NCBI RefSeq assembly: GCF_002261475.1 | Contig: NZ_NEVN01000005.1 | Location: forward strand, 186,001 to 250,000 | Direction: 5' to 3' | DNA: 64,000 bases | Source of the DNA: Bordetella genomosp. 5 | GTDB taxonomy: Bacteria > Pseudomonadota > Gammaproteobacteria > Burkholderiales > Burkholderiaceae_B | Part shown: positions 42,538-50,517 of the stretch, in pieces | How the letters are laid out: every line of letters starts with the position of its first letter | Numbering within the stretch: the first letter of the stretch is position 1 | Position numbers and translations under genes: made by a program | The notes under the pieces: generated by a model | Told to the model about the DNA's origin: nothing | Seen by the model: the letters and a program-made list of their open reading frames with translations, nothing else | The model's database searches: none

Positions 42538-43164
42538 ATGCTACGCATCGATAAGCTCACCAAGCGCTATGGCGACGTGCTCGTCTTCGACGGCCTGACA
42601 CAGGCGTTCGAGTCGGGTTGCGTGGCCCTGTGCGAGGAAGACAGCACCGGCAAGTCGACCCTGCTGGCGATCGTGGCCGGCGTGCTGGCGGCGGATCAGG
42701 GCGATGTTTGGATCGATGGCCTGTCGATGGCCAGCGCGCCGCAGGCGGCGCGCGCGCGGCTGGTCTATGTGGCCGACAACTGCCTGCTGCATCCGGCGAT
42801 GACCGGCCGCGAGCTGCTGGAACAGGTGGCGGCCGACAAGGGCGTGGCGCTGGATGACGCGACATGGGCGCTTGCCGAGGATTTGGGCCTCACTCCGCAT
42901 CTGGACAAGCGCTTCGAGCAGATGTCCACCGGCACGCGCCGCAAAGTCTTCCTGACGGCCGCCCGGTTGGGCGATCCGGCCGTCGTGATCGCGGACGGCC
43001 CGACCAACGGCCTGGACATGGCCGCGCGCGACGTGCTGGCCGAGGTGTTTGCCGAGTGGGGCGAAGATCGCGTCGTGCTGTTCGCCAGCCACGATCCCGA
43101 GTTCGTGCGGGCCTGCGGCGCGCGCGAGATCGAGGTCGGCACGCTGCGCGAACCGGCGCCCTGA
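42538..43164 (+). CDS. ABC-type ATP-binding protein with degenerate catalytic motifs
   Basis: A 208-residue ABC domain without an adjacent permease. Walker A is altered to CEEDSTGKST (family GPNGAGKST; GKST kept). The signature is MSTGTRRKV instead of LSGGQ. Walker B is VVIADGPTNGLD, where glycine replaces the catalytic glutamate. The switch histidine is kept (LFASHDPE). ATP may bind, but hydrolysis should be poor. AAAGGA precedes the ATG. It follows DUF445 by 64 bases and may be cotranscribed. The rest of the fold resembles the ABC-2/CcmA-type exporters. Probably a regulatory or structural NBD, or a decaying gene. Confidence 0.85.
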   Translation: MLRIDKLTKRYGDVLVFDGLTQAFESGCVALCEEDSTGKSTLLAIVAGVLAADQGDVWIDGLSMASAPQAARARLVYVADNCLLHPAMTGRELLEQVAADKGVALDDATWALAEDLGLTPHLDKRFEQMSTGTRRKVFLTAARLGDPAVVIADGPTNGLDMAARDVLAEVFAEWGEDRVVLFASHDPEFVRACGAREIEVGTLREPAP

Positions 43165-43242
43165 CACGGCGCCGCGCCCGCGCCACGCGTGCGCCTCGTG
43201 CTGGCCGGGCTGCGCCGGCGCGCCGCGCCTGCGGCACGGTGC

Positions 43243-44376
43243 TCAGCGCGCGGGGTCGAGCTCCCGCTCGAAAAAGAAGCGCAGCATTTCCCCGGTGGCG
43301 TCCGGGCCGTTCTGGTCCGTGTACGAACCGCGGCTGGAGCCGCCCGCCCAGGCGTGGCCGGCGCCATGGATCTCCCAGCGTTCGACGATGACCGCGCCGG
43401 CGGCATTGCGGTAGAGGTAGCGCGTGCTGCCACGCCGGGGTCCGGCGGCGGGCACCGCGCCGGATTCGATCCGCGCCGACGCACCGGCGCTGGTGGCGGC
43501 CACCGCCTTGGCGTTGGCCGGATGCACGGTGGCGTCGCGGTCGCCATGGAACACGATCAGCGGCACGCCGTTGCCGGTTGGGGCGGCGCCGGCAAGACCC
43601 TTGCCCTTCATGGCGGCCAGGGCCGACGGCAGGTCCGAGGCCGCGCCGGGCGCGAGCCCGGAGTGCACGCCCGCCGCTGCAAACAACTCGGGGTAGGTGT
43701 TGGCCAGGATCGCGGCCATCGCGCCGCCGGCCGACAGGCCCGCCGTGTAGACGCGCCGGGCGTCGATGTTGTGCGCCTCCATCACCGAACGCGTCATGCC
43801 GGCCAGAATCGAGGGCTCGCCGCGGCCGTGCTGCTGGTGATTGTGCTTGAACCAGTTCCAGCACTTCTGCGGATTGGATTCGCGCGGCTGAATCGGATAG
43901 AGCACATAAAAGCCCTGGGCCCGTGCCGCTTCGTCCATGGCCGTGCCGGCCGCGAAGTCGTTGGCGTCCTGGGTGCAGCCGTGCAGCATGACGACCAGCG
44001 GCCGGGGGCGGTCGCCCGCGCCCGGCGGCACATACAGCCGGTAGGCGCGCTGCCCGGACGCATTGCGGAAGGTGCCGGTGATCACGGTGTCTGCCGCGGT
44101 AGCCTGATCTCGGGCTGCGGCTGCGGCTGCGTTGGCGGCGGCGGGCGCGGCCGCCTGGGTGGCGCGCGCGCCGCTGCGCGCGCCGCTGTCCGGCACTTCG
44201 CGCGCCTCGACATCGATGACATCGCCATCCGCCGGACGCACGGATGCGGCGGCCATCGGCGCTTGTGCGCCGACACCGCGCAGCGCCGACTGGATCGCGG
44301 CGGTGGCCGCGCCCAGATCGCCGGCCTGGGTGAGGCGGGTGGCGTGATTCATGAACTGCAGGAACTCGGGGTGCAT
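43243..44376 (-). CDS. PHB-depolymerase-family esterase
   Basis: A 377-residue esterase. The first 95 residues are Ala-rich and likely disordered. The catalytic domain shows YRLYVPPGAGDRPRPLVVMLHGCTQDANDF (oxyanion hole), the nucleophile elbow TAGLSAGGAMAA, the acid in VFHGDRDATVHP and His in EIHGAGHAWAGGS. The family includes intracellular poly-3-hydroxybutyrate depolymerases and carbohydrate/feruloyl esterases; no signal peptide is seen, so an intracellular polymer or short ester is likely. It is cotranscribed with the RHH regulator upstream (26-base gap). Confidence 0.9.
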   Translation of the reverse strand: MHPEFLQFMNHATRLTQAGDLGAATAAIQSALRGVGAQAPMAAASVRPADGDVIDVEAREVPDSGARSGARATQAAAPAAANAAAAAARDQATAADTVITGTFRNASGQRAYRLYVPPGAGDRPRPLVVMLHGCTQDANDFAAGTAMDEAARAQGFYVLYPIQPRESNPQKCWNWFKHNHQQHGRGEPSILAGMTRSVMEAHNIDARRVYTAGLSAGGAMAAILANTYPELFAAAGVHSGLAPGAASDLPSALAAMKGKGLAGAAPTGNGVPLIVFHGDRDATVHPANAKAVAATSAGASARIESGAVPAAGPRRGSTRYLYRNAAGAVIVERWEIHGAGHAWAGGSSRGSYTDQNGPDATGEMLRFFFERELDPAR

Positions 44377-44402
44377 GGCATTCCCTTTACGGCAAGAAGG
44401 CG

Positions 44403-44825
44403 TCAGCCGATACGCTGACGCAAGGCGGTTTTGACGGCGGGGCTTGCATGTAGCGCGCCCAGGACGGTCAAGGATTCGATGGTGGCGAGGGCCAGCTCGG
44501 GCGTCACGTCGGGCGCGATCGTGGCCAGGCCCAGCACGCGGATCTGCAACATCTCGCCGGCGGCCTGCACCGCGAGGAGGTCCTGCGCGGTGTAGTGCTG
44601 GATACCGAGCACGAGCGTCTTGCGGGTGACGACCTGACGCACCGCTTCGCTGTGCAGCGCCAGCTGATTGCGGATGGCCGTACGTATCAAATCAGTGCGG
44701 TTGGCGTAGAAGCCTTCCTGGACGAGCAGATCGATCTGACCGAGGTCGACATAACCCAGGTTGATCGTGACCTTCTCATCGGGAGGCTTGGGTGCGGCGG
44801 CGAGGGCGGGGGTGCGGGGAGGCAT
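44403..44825 (-). CDS. Ribbon-helix-helix regulator with C-terminal extension
   Basis: A 140-residue protein. Residues about 15-55 (EKVTINLGYVDLGQIDLLVQEGFYANRTDLIRTAIRNQL) form a CopG/MetJ-type ribbon-helix-helix. The remaining 85 residues are an extension (TLVLGIQHYTAQDLLAVQAAGEMLQIRVLG) of unknown role, perhaps effector binding or oligomerisation. The ATG at 44825 is used; a GTG two codons earlier is possible. A perfect 7-4-7 palindrome lies 15 bases upstream. It heads an operon with the PHB-depolymerase-like esterase, whose expression it likely controls. Confidence 0.88.
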   Translation of the reverse strand: MPPRTPALAAAPKPPDEKVTINLGYVDLGQIDLLVQEGFYANRTDLIRTAIRNQLALHSEAVRQVVTRKTLVLGIQHYTAQDLLAVQAAGEMLQIRVLGLATIAPDVTPELALATIESLTVLGALHASPAVKTALRQRIG

Positions 44826-44839
44826 GTGCACATATTAGT

Positions 44840-44857
44840 ACCATCCAAGTGGATGGT
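44840..44857. promoter_or_regulatory. Perfect palindrome, probable RHH operator
   Basis: ACCATCC-AAGT-GGATGGT, starting 15 bases before the RHH regulator start. The position suits autorepression. Confidence 0.65.
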
Positions 44858-44950
44858 CTACGGCTGTTTCATTTGCGCACGCCGTGGTGTGACGCGGCGC
44901 CGGCGGGTGCCCGCCTGACAGGGGGCGTGCCCGTTCCTGGCGGCACACAA

Positions 44951-44992
44951 CCATGCAGAAACGCTAATGGCTCCCTCAGCTTTATTCATTGG
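44951..44992 (+). promoter_or_regulatory. Promoter block B, matching block A at 48233-48274
   Basis: A 42-bp block about 90 bases before the second Bug receptor gene. It is 35/42 identical (my count) to the block between the LysR gene and the GAF gene. Both hold CCATGCAGAAA, TAATGG and TTTATTCATT at the same spacing. Likely LysR-type binding site. Confidence 0.65.
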
Positions 44993-45083
44993 TCGCTCAT
45001 GCCCCGTCTCCCCATAATCCTCGGACAGCCATACAGGCGCCGCCGTCGGCCGACGGCGTATTCGACGATTCAAGGGGAACGAC

Positions 45084-46064
45084 ATGCTGAAGACGCTATC
45101 GCTGCGCGCGGGCCGTGCCGCGGGACTCGCATTGCTCATTCTGGGCGGACCCGCCGGCGCGGCGGGCTACCCGGACAAACCCATCAAACTGGTCGTGCCG
45201 CAGGCGGCGGGCGGCGGCACCGATGTGATCGGGCGGCTGTGGGCGGACTATCTGTCGCGCCAGCTCAAGACGCCGGTGGTCGTCGAGAACCGGCCCGGCG
45301 CGAACGGCATCCTGGCCTCGAGCTACGTGGCCAAGCAGCCGGCCGATGGCTACACGGTGCTGGTGAGCGGCATCTCGTATCTAGCCTTCAATCCGCACAT
45401 GTACAAGGACCTGGCCTATCGGCCGTCGCGCGATTTCGACGGGGTCAGCCTGCTGGTCAACACGCCGTTCCTGCTGATCACCAGCACCAACACCGGCATC
45501 CGCAATCTCGATGAGCTCGTCGCCCGCGCCCAGGCGCAGCCGGAGTCGCTGAACTTCGCCTCGGCGGGCAAGGGCAACTCCACGCATCTGGTGGTGGAGA
45601 TGCTGGCGCAGCGCAAGAACATGAAGCTCACCCATGTGCCGTACAACGGCGCGGCGGCGGGCCTGACCAGCGTGGTCGCCGGGCAGACCGAGGTGATGGC
45701 CGACGTGCTGAACACCGCCGCGGCGCAGGCCCGGGCCGGCAAGGTCGTGCCGCTGGCCGTGGTGGGCACGCAGCGCGCGGCGAGCGTGCCGGATGTGCCC
45801 ACGCTGGCCGAGCTGGGCCTGAAGGATTTTCCGTTGCCGGGCTGGTATGCGCTGGTGGCGCCCAAGGGCACGCCGCGCTTGGCGATCGACCGGCTCAACG
45901 CCGAGACGCGCCGCTTCTTCGACGACCCCGCGATCAAGGCCCGCCTGCAGGAGCTGCAGCTCGAGCCACTGCCGTCCGCACCCGAGGCCGTGGCCGAGTG
46001 GACCGAACGCGACAGCGCGACCTGGGGCCCGCTCATTCGCCAACTCGGCCTGAGCAACGACTGA
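45084..46064 (+). CDS. Bug/TctC-family periplasmic receptor (2)
   Basis: A 326-residue exported receptor: signal peptide ending GGPAGA, then YPDKPIKLVVPQAAGGGTDVIGRLW, VVVENRPGANGILASSYVAKQPADGY, HVPYNGAAAGLTSVVAGQTEVMAD and VAPKGTPRLAI. The ligand is unknown. AAGGGG before the ATG. It is cotranscribed with an M24-like hydrolase 23 bases downstream, suggesting that the hydrolase acts on the ligand or a derivative after uptake. No TctAB membrane components nearby. The upstream region carries promoter block B, implicating the LysR protein encoded at 47271-48236. Confidence 0.93.
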   Translation: MLKTLSLRAGRAAGLALLILGGPAGAAGYPDKPIKLVVPQAAGGGTDVIGRLWADYLSRQLKTPVVVENRPGANGILASSYVAKQPADGYTVLVSGISYLAFNPHMYKDLAYRPSRDFDGVSLLVNTPFLLITSTNTGIRNLDELVARAQAQPESLNFASAGKGNSTHLVVEMLAQRKNMKLTHVPYNGAAAGLTSVVAGQTEVMADVLNTAAAQARAGKVVPLAVVGTQRAASVPDVPTLAELGLKDFPLPGWYALVAPKGTPRLAIDRLNAETRRFFDDPAIKARLQELQLEPLPSAPEAVAEWTERDSATWGPLIRQLGLSND

Positions 46065-46087
46065 CCTCCCACCTACAAGGATATGTA

Positions 46088-47278
46088 ATGCCCAAACTCA
46101 CCAAGGCCGTCTGGCAGTATCGATTCGACAAGATGACCGCGATGATGGACGAGCTGGCCGTCGATGCGATCATCTTCACCTCGGCCGATTTCTTCCAGTT
46201 TGCGACCAACTTCCATACCGACGTGCTGCCCTGGGAGCGGCCCATCTTTGCGGTGGTGCCGCGCAACGGCACGCCGTTCCTGGTGATGAACGAGCTCTCC
46301 ACGCACCATATGCGGTTCTCGCAGGAGCAGGGCAAGGTCTGGATCACCGACATCAGCTACTACGCCGAACATCCGCGCGTGACGAATCGTCTGCCCCTGA
46401 TCACGCAGTTGCCGGAGGTGCTGGCGGCCCGGCTGAAGTCTGCCGGCCTGGCGCGGTCGCGCGTCGCGGTCGAAGGCGGCAGCCCGGTGCTGGCGCAGGT
46501 GGGCCGGCTCCTGCCCGAGCTCGTGTTGCGCAGCGCCACGCCGGAGTGCCGTTCGCTGCGTTGGCAGAAGCACGAGGAAGAGCTGGGCGTGATGGCGGCG
46601 GTGGCCTCGATCTCCGACTGGATTCAGGATCGCTATCGCGAGAACATCCGTCCGGGCCGCCTGGTGCAGGAGCTGGACTTCGCGATGGCCTCGCTCTTCG
46701 TGCAGGAGGCCGCGGAGCGCTTTCCCGGCGAGCACTTCGAGGTGATCCGCTGCTGGACGCTGAGCGGGCCGGCGTCGGCGTCGCCGCACGGCGATGGCGC
46801 CTCCTGCGGCGCGCGCATCAAGGAAGGCGACGTGCTGGTCAACATCGTAATCCCCCGCTTGAACGGGCTCACGATCGAGAACGAACGCACGTGGTTCTGC
46901 GGCACGCCGTCGGCCGAGCAGACGCGGCTGTGGTCGGCGGCCAAGGCCGCCAACGAGGCCGCCATCGCCGCGGCGCGCACGGGCAACCCGGTCTGCGCGA
47001 TCGACGCGGCGGCCCAGGCCGAAATCGAAAAGGCCGGCTACGCCGACTTCATCCGCCATCGCACCGGGCACGCGGTCGGGATCATCCACCACGAGTATCC
47101 GGAAGACATGGCCTTCAGCCAGCGGCCGTTGCTCGACAACGAGGTGTACTCGGCCGAGCCCGGCATCTATGCCTACGGCATCGGCGGCTTCCGTCTCGAT
47201 GACACGGTGGTCGTGGGCGACACCCCGCGCGTGCTGACGAACACGCCCAAGACGCTCGAGTACGCGACCGTCAAGTAG
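46088..47278 (+). CDS. M24-fold hydrolase (creatinase/Xaa-Pro peptidase-like) with altered metal ligands
   Basis: A 396-residue protein with the creatinase N-terminal domain (about 1-150) and a pita-bread catalytic domain. Fold landmarks SGPASASPHGDG, GHAVGIIHHE and YSAEPGIYAYGIGGFRLDDTV are clear. The five metal ligands of aminopeptidases are changed: the first Asp is Asn (VLVNIVI), the second is Glu (TIENERT), the His is kept, the first Glu is kept, and the last Glu is Asp (RLDD). This resembles metal-free or substituted M24 enzymes such as creatinase rather than a prolidase. AAGG seven bases before the ATG. It overlaps the convergent LysR gene by eight bases. Confidence 0.85.
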   Translation: MPKLTKAVWQYRFDKMTAMMDELAVDAIIFTSADFFQFATNFHTDVLPWERPIFAVVPRNGTPFLVMNELSTHHMRFSQEQGKVWITDISYYAEHPRVTNRLPLITQLPEVLAARLKSAGLARSRVAVEGGSPVLAQVGRLLPELVLRSATPECRSLRWQKHEEELGVMAAVASISDWIQDRYRENIRPGRLVQELDFAMASLFVQEAAERFPGEHFEVIRCWTLSGPASASPHGDGASCGARIKEGDVLVNIVIPRLNGLTIENERTWFCGTPSAEQTRLWSAAKAANEAAIAAARTGNPVCAIDAAAQAEIEKAGYADFIRHRTGHAVGIIHHEYPEDMAFSQRPLLDNEVYSAEPGIYAYGIGGFRLDDTVVVGDTPRVLTNTPKTLEYATVK

Positions 47279-48236
47279 AAGAGGGATCGGCCATGCCGGG
47301 CGCGAAGAGGCTGCGGGCCTCTTCGCGCAGGGTTTCGCGCAGGGCCGGCAACACGATGCTGGGCGAGTCGGCCGCCCACAGCATGCCGATCGGGCCGAAC
47401 TCCAGCCTCGACGGCACGCGCACGATGCGGATCAGATTGAGCTGCTCGTACATGTGCGCGACCGAGCTCGCGAGCGTGGCGATGTAGTCGCGATCCTGCA
47501 GCATCGACAGCAGCGCCACCAGCGAACTGGTCTCGACGGCGGGCTTGGGCGGCGGCATGCCCGCATCCACGATGGCCTGGTCGAGCCGCACGCGCGACAG
47601 CGTGCCCGGCGGCGGCAGAATCCACGGATAGCCCTGCGAATCTTCCCAGCGCGGCGCGGCGAGCTCGGCCAGCGGATGGCCGCGCCGCGCCACCACGCTG
47701 AAGGTGTCCGTCATCAGCCACTCGGTGCACAGCCCGGAGCGGCTGGCGCGCACGTCGAGCGGACCGATGATCAGGTCGATCTCGCGCCGCTCCACGCGCT
47801 CGATGAGCGCATCGAGCAGACCCTCGACCAGCTCGATCTGCACATTGGGCGAGCGCTGATGCAGCGCGGCAATGGCACGCGGCAAGAGCACGGGCGCGGC
47901 CGACAGAATGGTGCCGATGTGCAGATGACCCGCCACGCCGCCTTTGACGGCCTCGATCTCTTCGCCGGTGCGCGCCGTGTCGCCGAGCACGCGGCACGCG
48001 TAGCGCCACAGAGCGCGGCCCGCCTCGGTGAGCTCGAGCGTGCGGCCGCGCACGAACAGCGGCGTGCCGACCAGGTCTTCCATGTCGCTCAGCCAGTGCG
48101 ATAGCGCGGGCTGCGTCATGTGCATGCCTTTGGCCGCGGCCGTCACGCTGCCCGCGCTTTCGAGGGCAGTGAGCACCTGCAGATGGCGCAGCTTGAGGCG
48201 GCGGGTCCAGGCCAGATCGGTGGGGGCGGCATCCAT
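47271..48236 (-). CDS. LysR-family regulator between two Bug receptor operons
   Basis: A 321-residue LysR protein: helix-turn-helix LKLRHLQVLTALESAGSVTAAAKGMHMTQPALSHWLSDMEDLVGTPLFVR, then effector domain HLHIGTILSAAPVLLPRAIAALHQ. The acidic-residue-bearing DLIIGPLDVRASRSG is like CbbR/GbpR-type aromatic or sugar-acid regulators. It is divergent from the GAF-Bug operon and convergent with the M24-like gene. Its own start codon lies inside promoter block A, which is duplicated before the other Bug operon, so it probably controls both and itself. Confidence 0.92.
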   Translation of the reverse strand: MDAAPTDLAWTRRLKLRHLQVLTALESAGSVTAAAKGMHMTQPALSHWLSDMEDLVGTPLFVRGRTLELTEAGRALWRYACRVLGDTARTGEEIEAVKGGVAGHLHIGTILSAAPVLLPRAIAALHQRSPNVQIELVEGLLDALIERVERREIDLIIGPLDVRASRSGLCTEWLMTDTFSVVARRGHPLAELAAPRWEDSQGYPWILPPPGTLSRVRLDQAIVDAGMPPPKPAVETSSLVALLSMLQDRDYIATLASSVAHMYEQLNLIRIVRVPSRLEFGPIGMLWAADSPSIVLPALRETLREEARSLFAPGMADPSST

Positions 48237-48274
48237 GCAGAAATGGTAATGGATATCTCAGGTTTATTCATTAG
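48233..48274 (+). promoter_or_regulatory. Promoter block A, between the LysR gene and the GAF-Bug operon
   Basis: The 42-bp partner of block B. It starts at the LysR start codon, so part of the block is coding. The TAATGG...CATTA ends form an interrupted inverted repeat, as in LysR sites. Confidence 0.65.
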
Positions 48275-48327
48275 CGCCTATGGGGCTTGCCGGTCAGAAT
48301 GCGTTTCGACCAGAACGAGGACAGGCC

Positions 48328-48864
48328 GTGACGCATACAGGCGAGGGGATGCCGCAGACGCTGCCGTTGAGCGACGTCGCGCAGGCGCTGGCACGGGGCG
48401 ATCAGCCCGAACACGGCCTGCGCGCGGTGGCCGCCGCGCTGTCGGCGCGCATCGGTTACCGCCTCTTTACGGTGCTGGTGCTCGACCGCGAAGCGGGTCT
48501 CAGCCGGCGCTATTTCTCGAGCCAGCCCGAGGCCTATCCCACCGGGGGCGCCAAGCCGATCGACACGGGCAGCGCGTTTTACGCGAGCGTCGTCGAGCGC
48601 GGCGAGGCCCGCATCTGCGCTGATCGCGCCGCCTGCGAGCGTGCCTTCTTCGATCACGCGCTCATCACATCGCTGGGTTGCGAGAGCGCGGTCAACGTAC
48701 CGGTGCGCTGGGACGGCCAGACCATCGCGTCGCTCAATCTGTTGCACGAGGCGGGCTGGTATCGGGACGAGATGTTGCCCGAGCTGAGCTGGTACGCCGC
48801 GCTCTGCATTCCGGTCATTCAAAAAATCATTCACAACAGCCGTACACAGGGGGAACCATCATGA
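48328..48864 (+). CDS. GAF-domain protein preceding a Bug receptor
   Basis: A 178-residue soluble protein that is nearly all GAF domain: LRAVAAALSARIGYRLFTVLVLDREAGLSRRYFSSQPEAYPTGGAKPIDTGSAFYASVVERGEA, then SLGCESAVNVPVRWDGQTIASLNLLHEAG. No output domain. GAF domains bind small ligands such as cyclic nucleotides, aromatic acids or metals. Its stop overlaps the next Bug receptor start (ATGA), so the two are cotranscribed. A GTG at 48328 after GAGGACAGG is chosen; an ATG at 48280 or 48349 is possible. A role in sensing or handling the receptor's ligand in the cytoplasm is inferred. Confidence 0.82.
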   Translation: MTHTGEGMPQTLPLSDVAQALARGDQPEHGLRAVAAALSARIGYRLFTVLVLDREAGLSRRYFSSQPEAYPTGGAKPIDTGSAFYASVVERGEARICADRAACERAFFDHALITSLGCESAVNVPVRWDGQTIASLNLLHEAGWYRDEMLPELSWYAALCIPVIQKIIHNSRTQGEPS

Positions 48865-49829
48865 ATCGCATCCATACCGGCGTGCTTGCGCTGGGCATCT
48901 GGGCGGCGTGCGCGCCGGCCCACGCCGCCGACGCGTATCCGTCCAAGGCCATCACCATCGTGTATCCGTATGCGCCGGGTTCGGCCTCGGACACCTTGAC
49001 CCGCCTGCTCGCGGACGCGATGTCCAAGCGTCTGGGACAAGCCGTGATCGTGGACAGCAAGCCGGGCGCGGGCGGGTCGATCGCCACCGAACACGTCGTG
49101 CGCGCCGCACCCGATGGCTACACGCTCCTGCTCAGCGCGAGCGGCACCATCGCGGTCAATCCGCACATCTACAAGCTGCGCTACAACCCGGTCGAAGACC
49201 TCGCGCAGGTCTCGATCGCGGTGGAGGTGCCGTTTGTCTTCGTGGTGGGCAAGGACTACCCCGCGCAGGACTACGCCGCCTTCAAGGCGCGCAGCGCCAG
49301 GACGCCCGGCGGCCTGAGCTCGGCGAACGCGGGGCTGGGCACGCAGGCACACCTGACGCAGGCGGCGTTCGCCAAGGCGGCCGATGTGAACCTGAGCATC
49401 GTGGGCTACAAGGGCGCCGCGCCCGCGGTCAACGATATCCTGGGCGGTCACGTGGATTCGATGATGGACAACGCCGCGTCGCAGATTCCGTACGTGACCA
49501 CCGGCAAGACCACGGCCCTGTTCGTGACCAGCGACTATCGTTTCGAGGGCTATCCGCAGGTGCCGACCGCTAGAGAGCTCGGCATCGAAGGGCTGGTGCC
49601 GGCCGGCTGGTTCGGTCTGGCCGCGCCCAAGGGCACGCCGCCCGCCGTGGTCGACAAGGTGCAGGCCGCGCTGGCGGCCAGCCTGAAGGAGCCGGACACG
49701 CAGCGCAAGCTCAAGGAGCTGGGCTGGGTGATCGTGGGCAACACGCCGGCCGAGGCGCTCGAGCGTGCGCGCACCGACTACGCGCGGCTGGGTCAGGTGG
49801 TGAGCGCGATCGGGCTCAAGCCGAACTGA
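48861..49829 (+). CDS. Bug/TctC-family periplasmic receptor (3)
   Basis: A 322-residue exported receptor: signal peptide ending AHAA, then YPSKAITIVYPYAPGSASDTLTRLL, VIVDSKPGAGGSIATEHVV, VGYKGAAPAVNDILGGHVDSMMDN and LAAPKGTPPAVV. The usual FPAGG loop is YAPGS here, so the ligand-contacting tip differs from receptors 1 and 2. GGGGGAA before the ATG. Cotranscribed with the upstream GAF protein. The ligand is unknown. No membrane transporter subunits are nearby. Confidence 0.93.
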   Translation: MNRIHTGVLALGIWAACAPAHAADAYPSKAITIVYPYAPGSASDTLTRLLADAMSKRLGQAVIVDSKPGAGGSIATEHVVRAAPDGYTLLLSASGTIAVNPHIYKLRYNPVEDLAQVSIAVEVPFVFVVGKDYPAQDYAAFKARSARTPGGLSSANAGLGTQAHLTQAAFAKAADVNLSIVGYKGAAPAVNDILGGHVDSMMDNAASQIPYVTTGKTTALFVTSDYRFEGYPQVPTARELGIEGLVPAGWFGLAAPKGTPPAVVDKVQAALAASLKEPDTQRKLKELGWVIVGNTPAEALERARTDYARLGQVVSAIGLKPN

Positions 49830-49905
49830 GGGCAGGGCGGCGAGACGCGGCGCGGCGATGGTGGCATAGTGCTACCCGTCGCCGTCCCCGCACCGCTTCC
49901 GCATC

Positions 49906-50517
49906 ATGACAGAAGGCCCGATCTCCATTCCGCTTGGCTACACCGACGTCCCGCGCGGCCATATCGCCAGCATCGTCACCGACCTCGAAATGCGTACGCC
50001 GCCGCCCGCGGGCGACACGGCGTTGCCCGCCGGTTATCGCCTCGCGCCGGTGGAGCAGCTCGGGATCGACGCTTACCGGGCCTTGTTCCGCAAGGTCGGC
50101 GCCGACTGGTTGTGGTTTTCGCGGCTCTTCATGAGCGATGCGGAGCTGGCAGGCATTCTGGCCCATCCCGATGTGCAGATTCACATCGTGCGCGCGGCCG
50201 ACGAGGATGTCGGCATCCTCGAACTCGACTTCCGCCAGGCCGGCGAATGCGAACTGATGTTTCTCGGGCTGACGCCGTCGTGCACCGGCCTGGGTCTGGG
50301 GCGTGCGCTGATGCAGCGTGCCATCGCGCTGGCGTGGGCGCGGCCCATCGAGCGCATGTGGGTGCACACCTGCACCTACGACCATCCTTCGGCCCTGCGT
50401 TTCTACACGAAGGCCGGGTTCACGCCGTATGCCACGCGCATCGAGCTGCAGGTCGATCCGCGCCTGACCGGACATCTGCCGCGCCACGCGGCCGCCCATG
50501 TGCCGATCATCGAATGA
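49906..50517 (+). CDS. GNAT-family acetyltransferase
   Basis: A 203-residue N-acetyltransferase. The acetyl-CoA loop is seen in LGLTPSCTGLGLGRALMQRAI (motif A, with the Q/RxxGxG/A-like GLGLGRAL), preceded by ELDFRQAGECELMFL. WVHTCTYDHPSALRFYTKAGFTPYATRIEL forms the terminal strands. The acceptor is unknown. Its stop overlaps the LytM-like gene start by four bases (ATGA), suggesting cotranscription. The N-terminal 35 residues precede the GNAT fold. Confidence 0.9.
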   Translation: MTEGPISIPLGYTDVPRGHIASIVTDLEMRTPPPAGDTALPAGYRLAPVEQLGIDAYRALFRKVGADWLWFSRLFMSDAELAGILAHPDVQIHIVRAADEDVGILELDFRQAGECELMFLGLTPSCTGLGLGRALMQRAIALAWARPIERMWVHTCTYDHPSALRFYTKAGFTPYATRIELQVDPRLTGHLPRHAAAHVPIIE

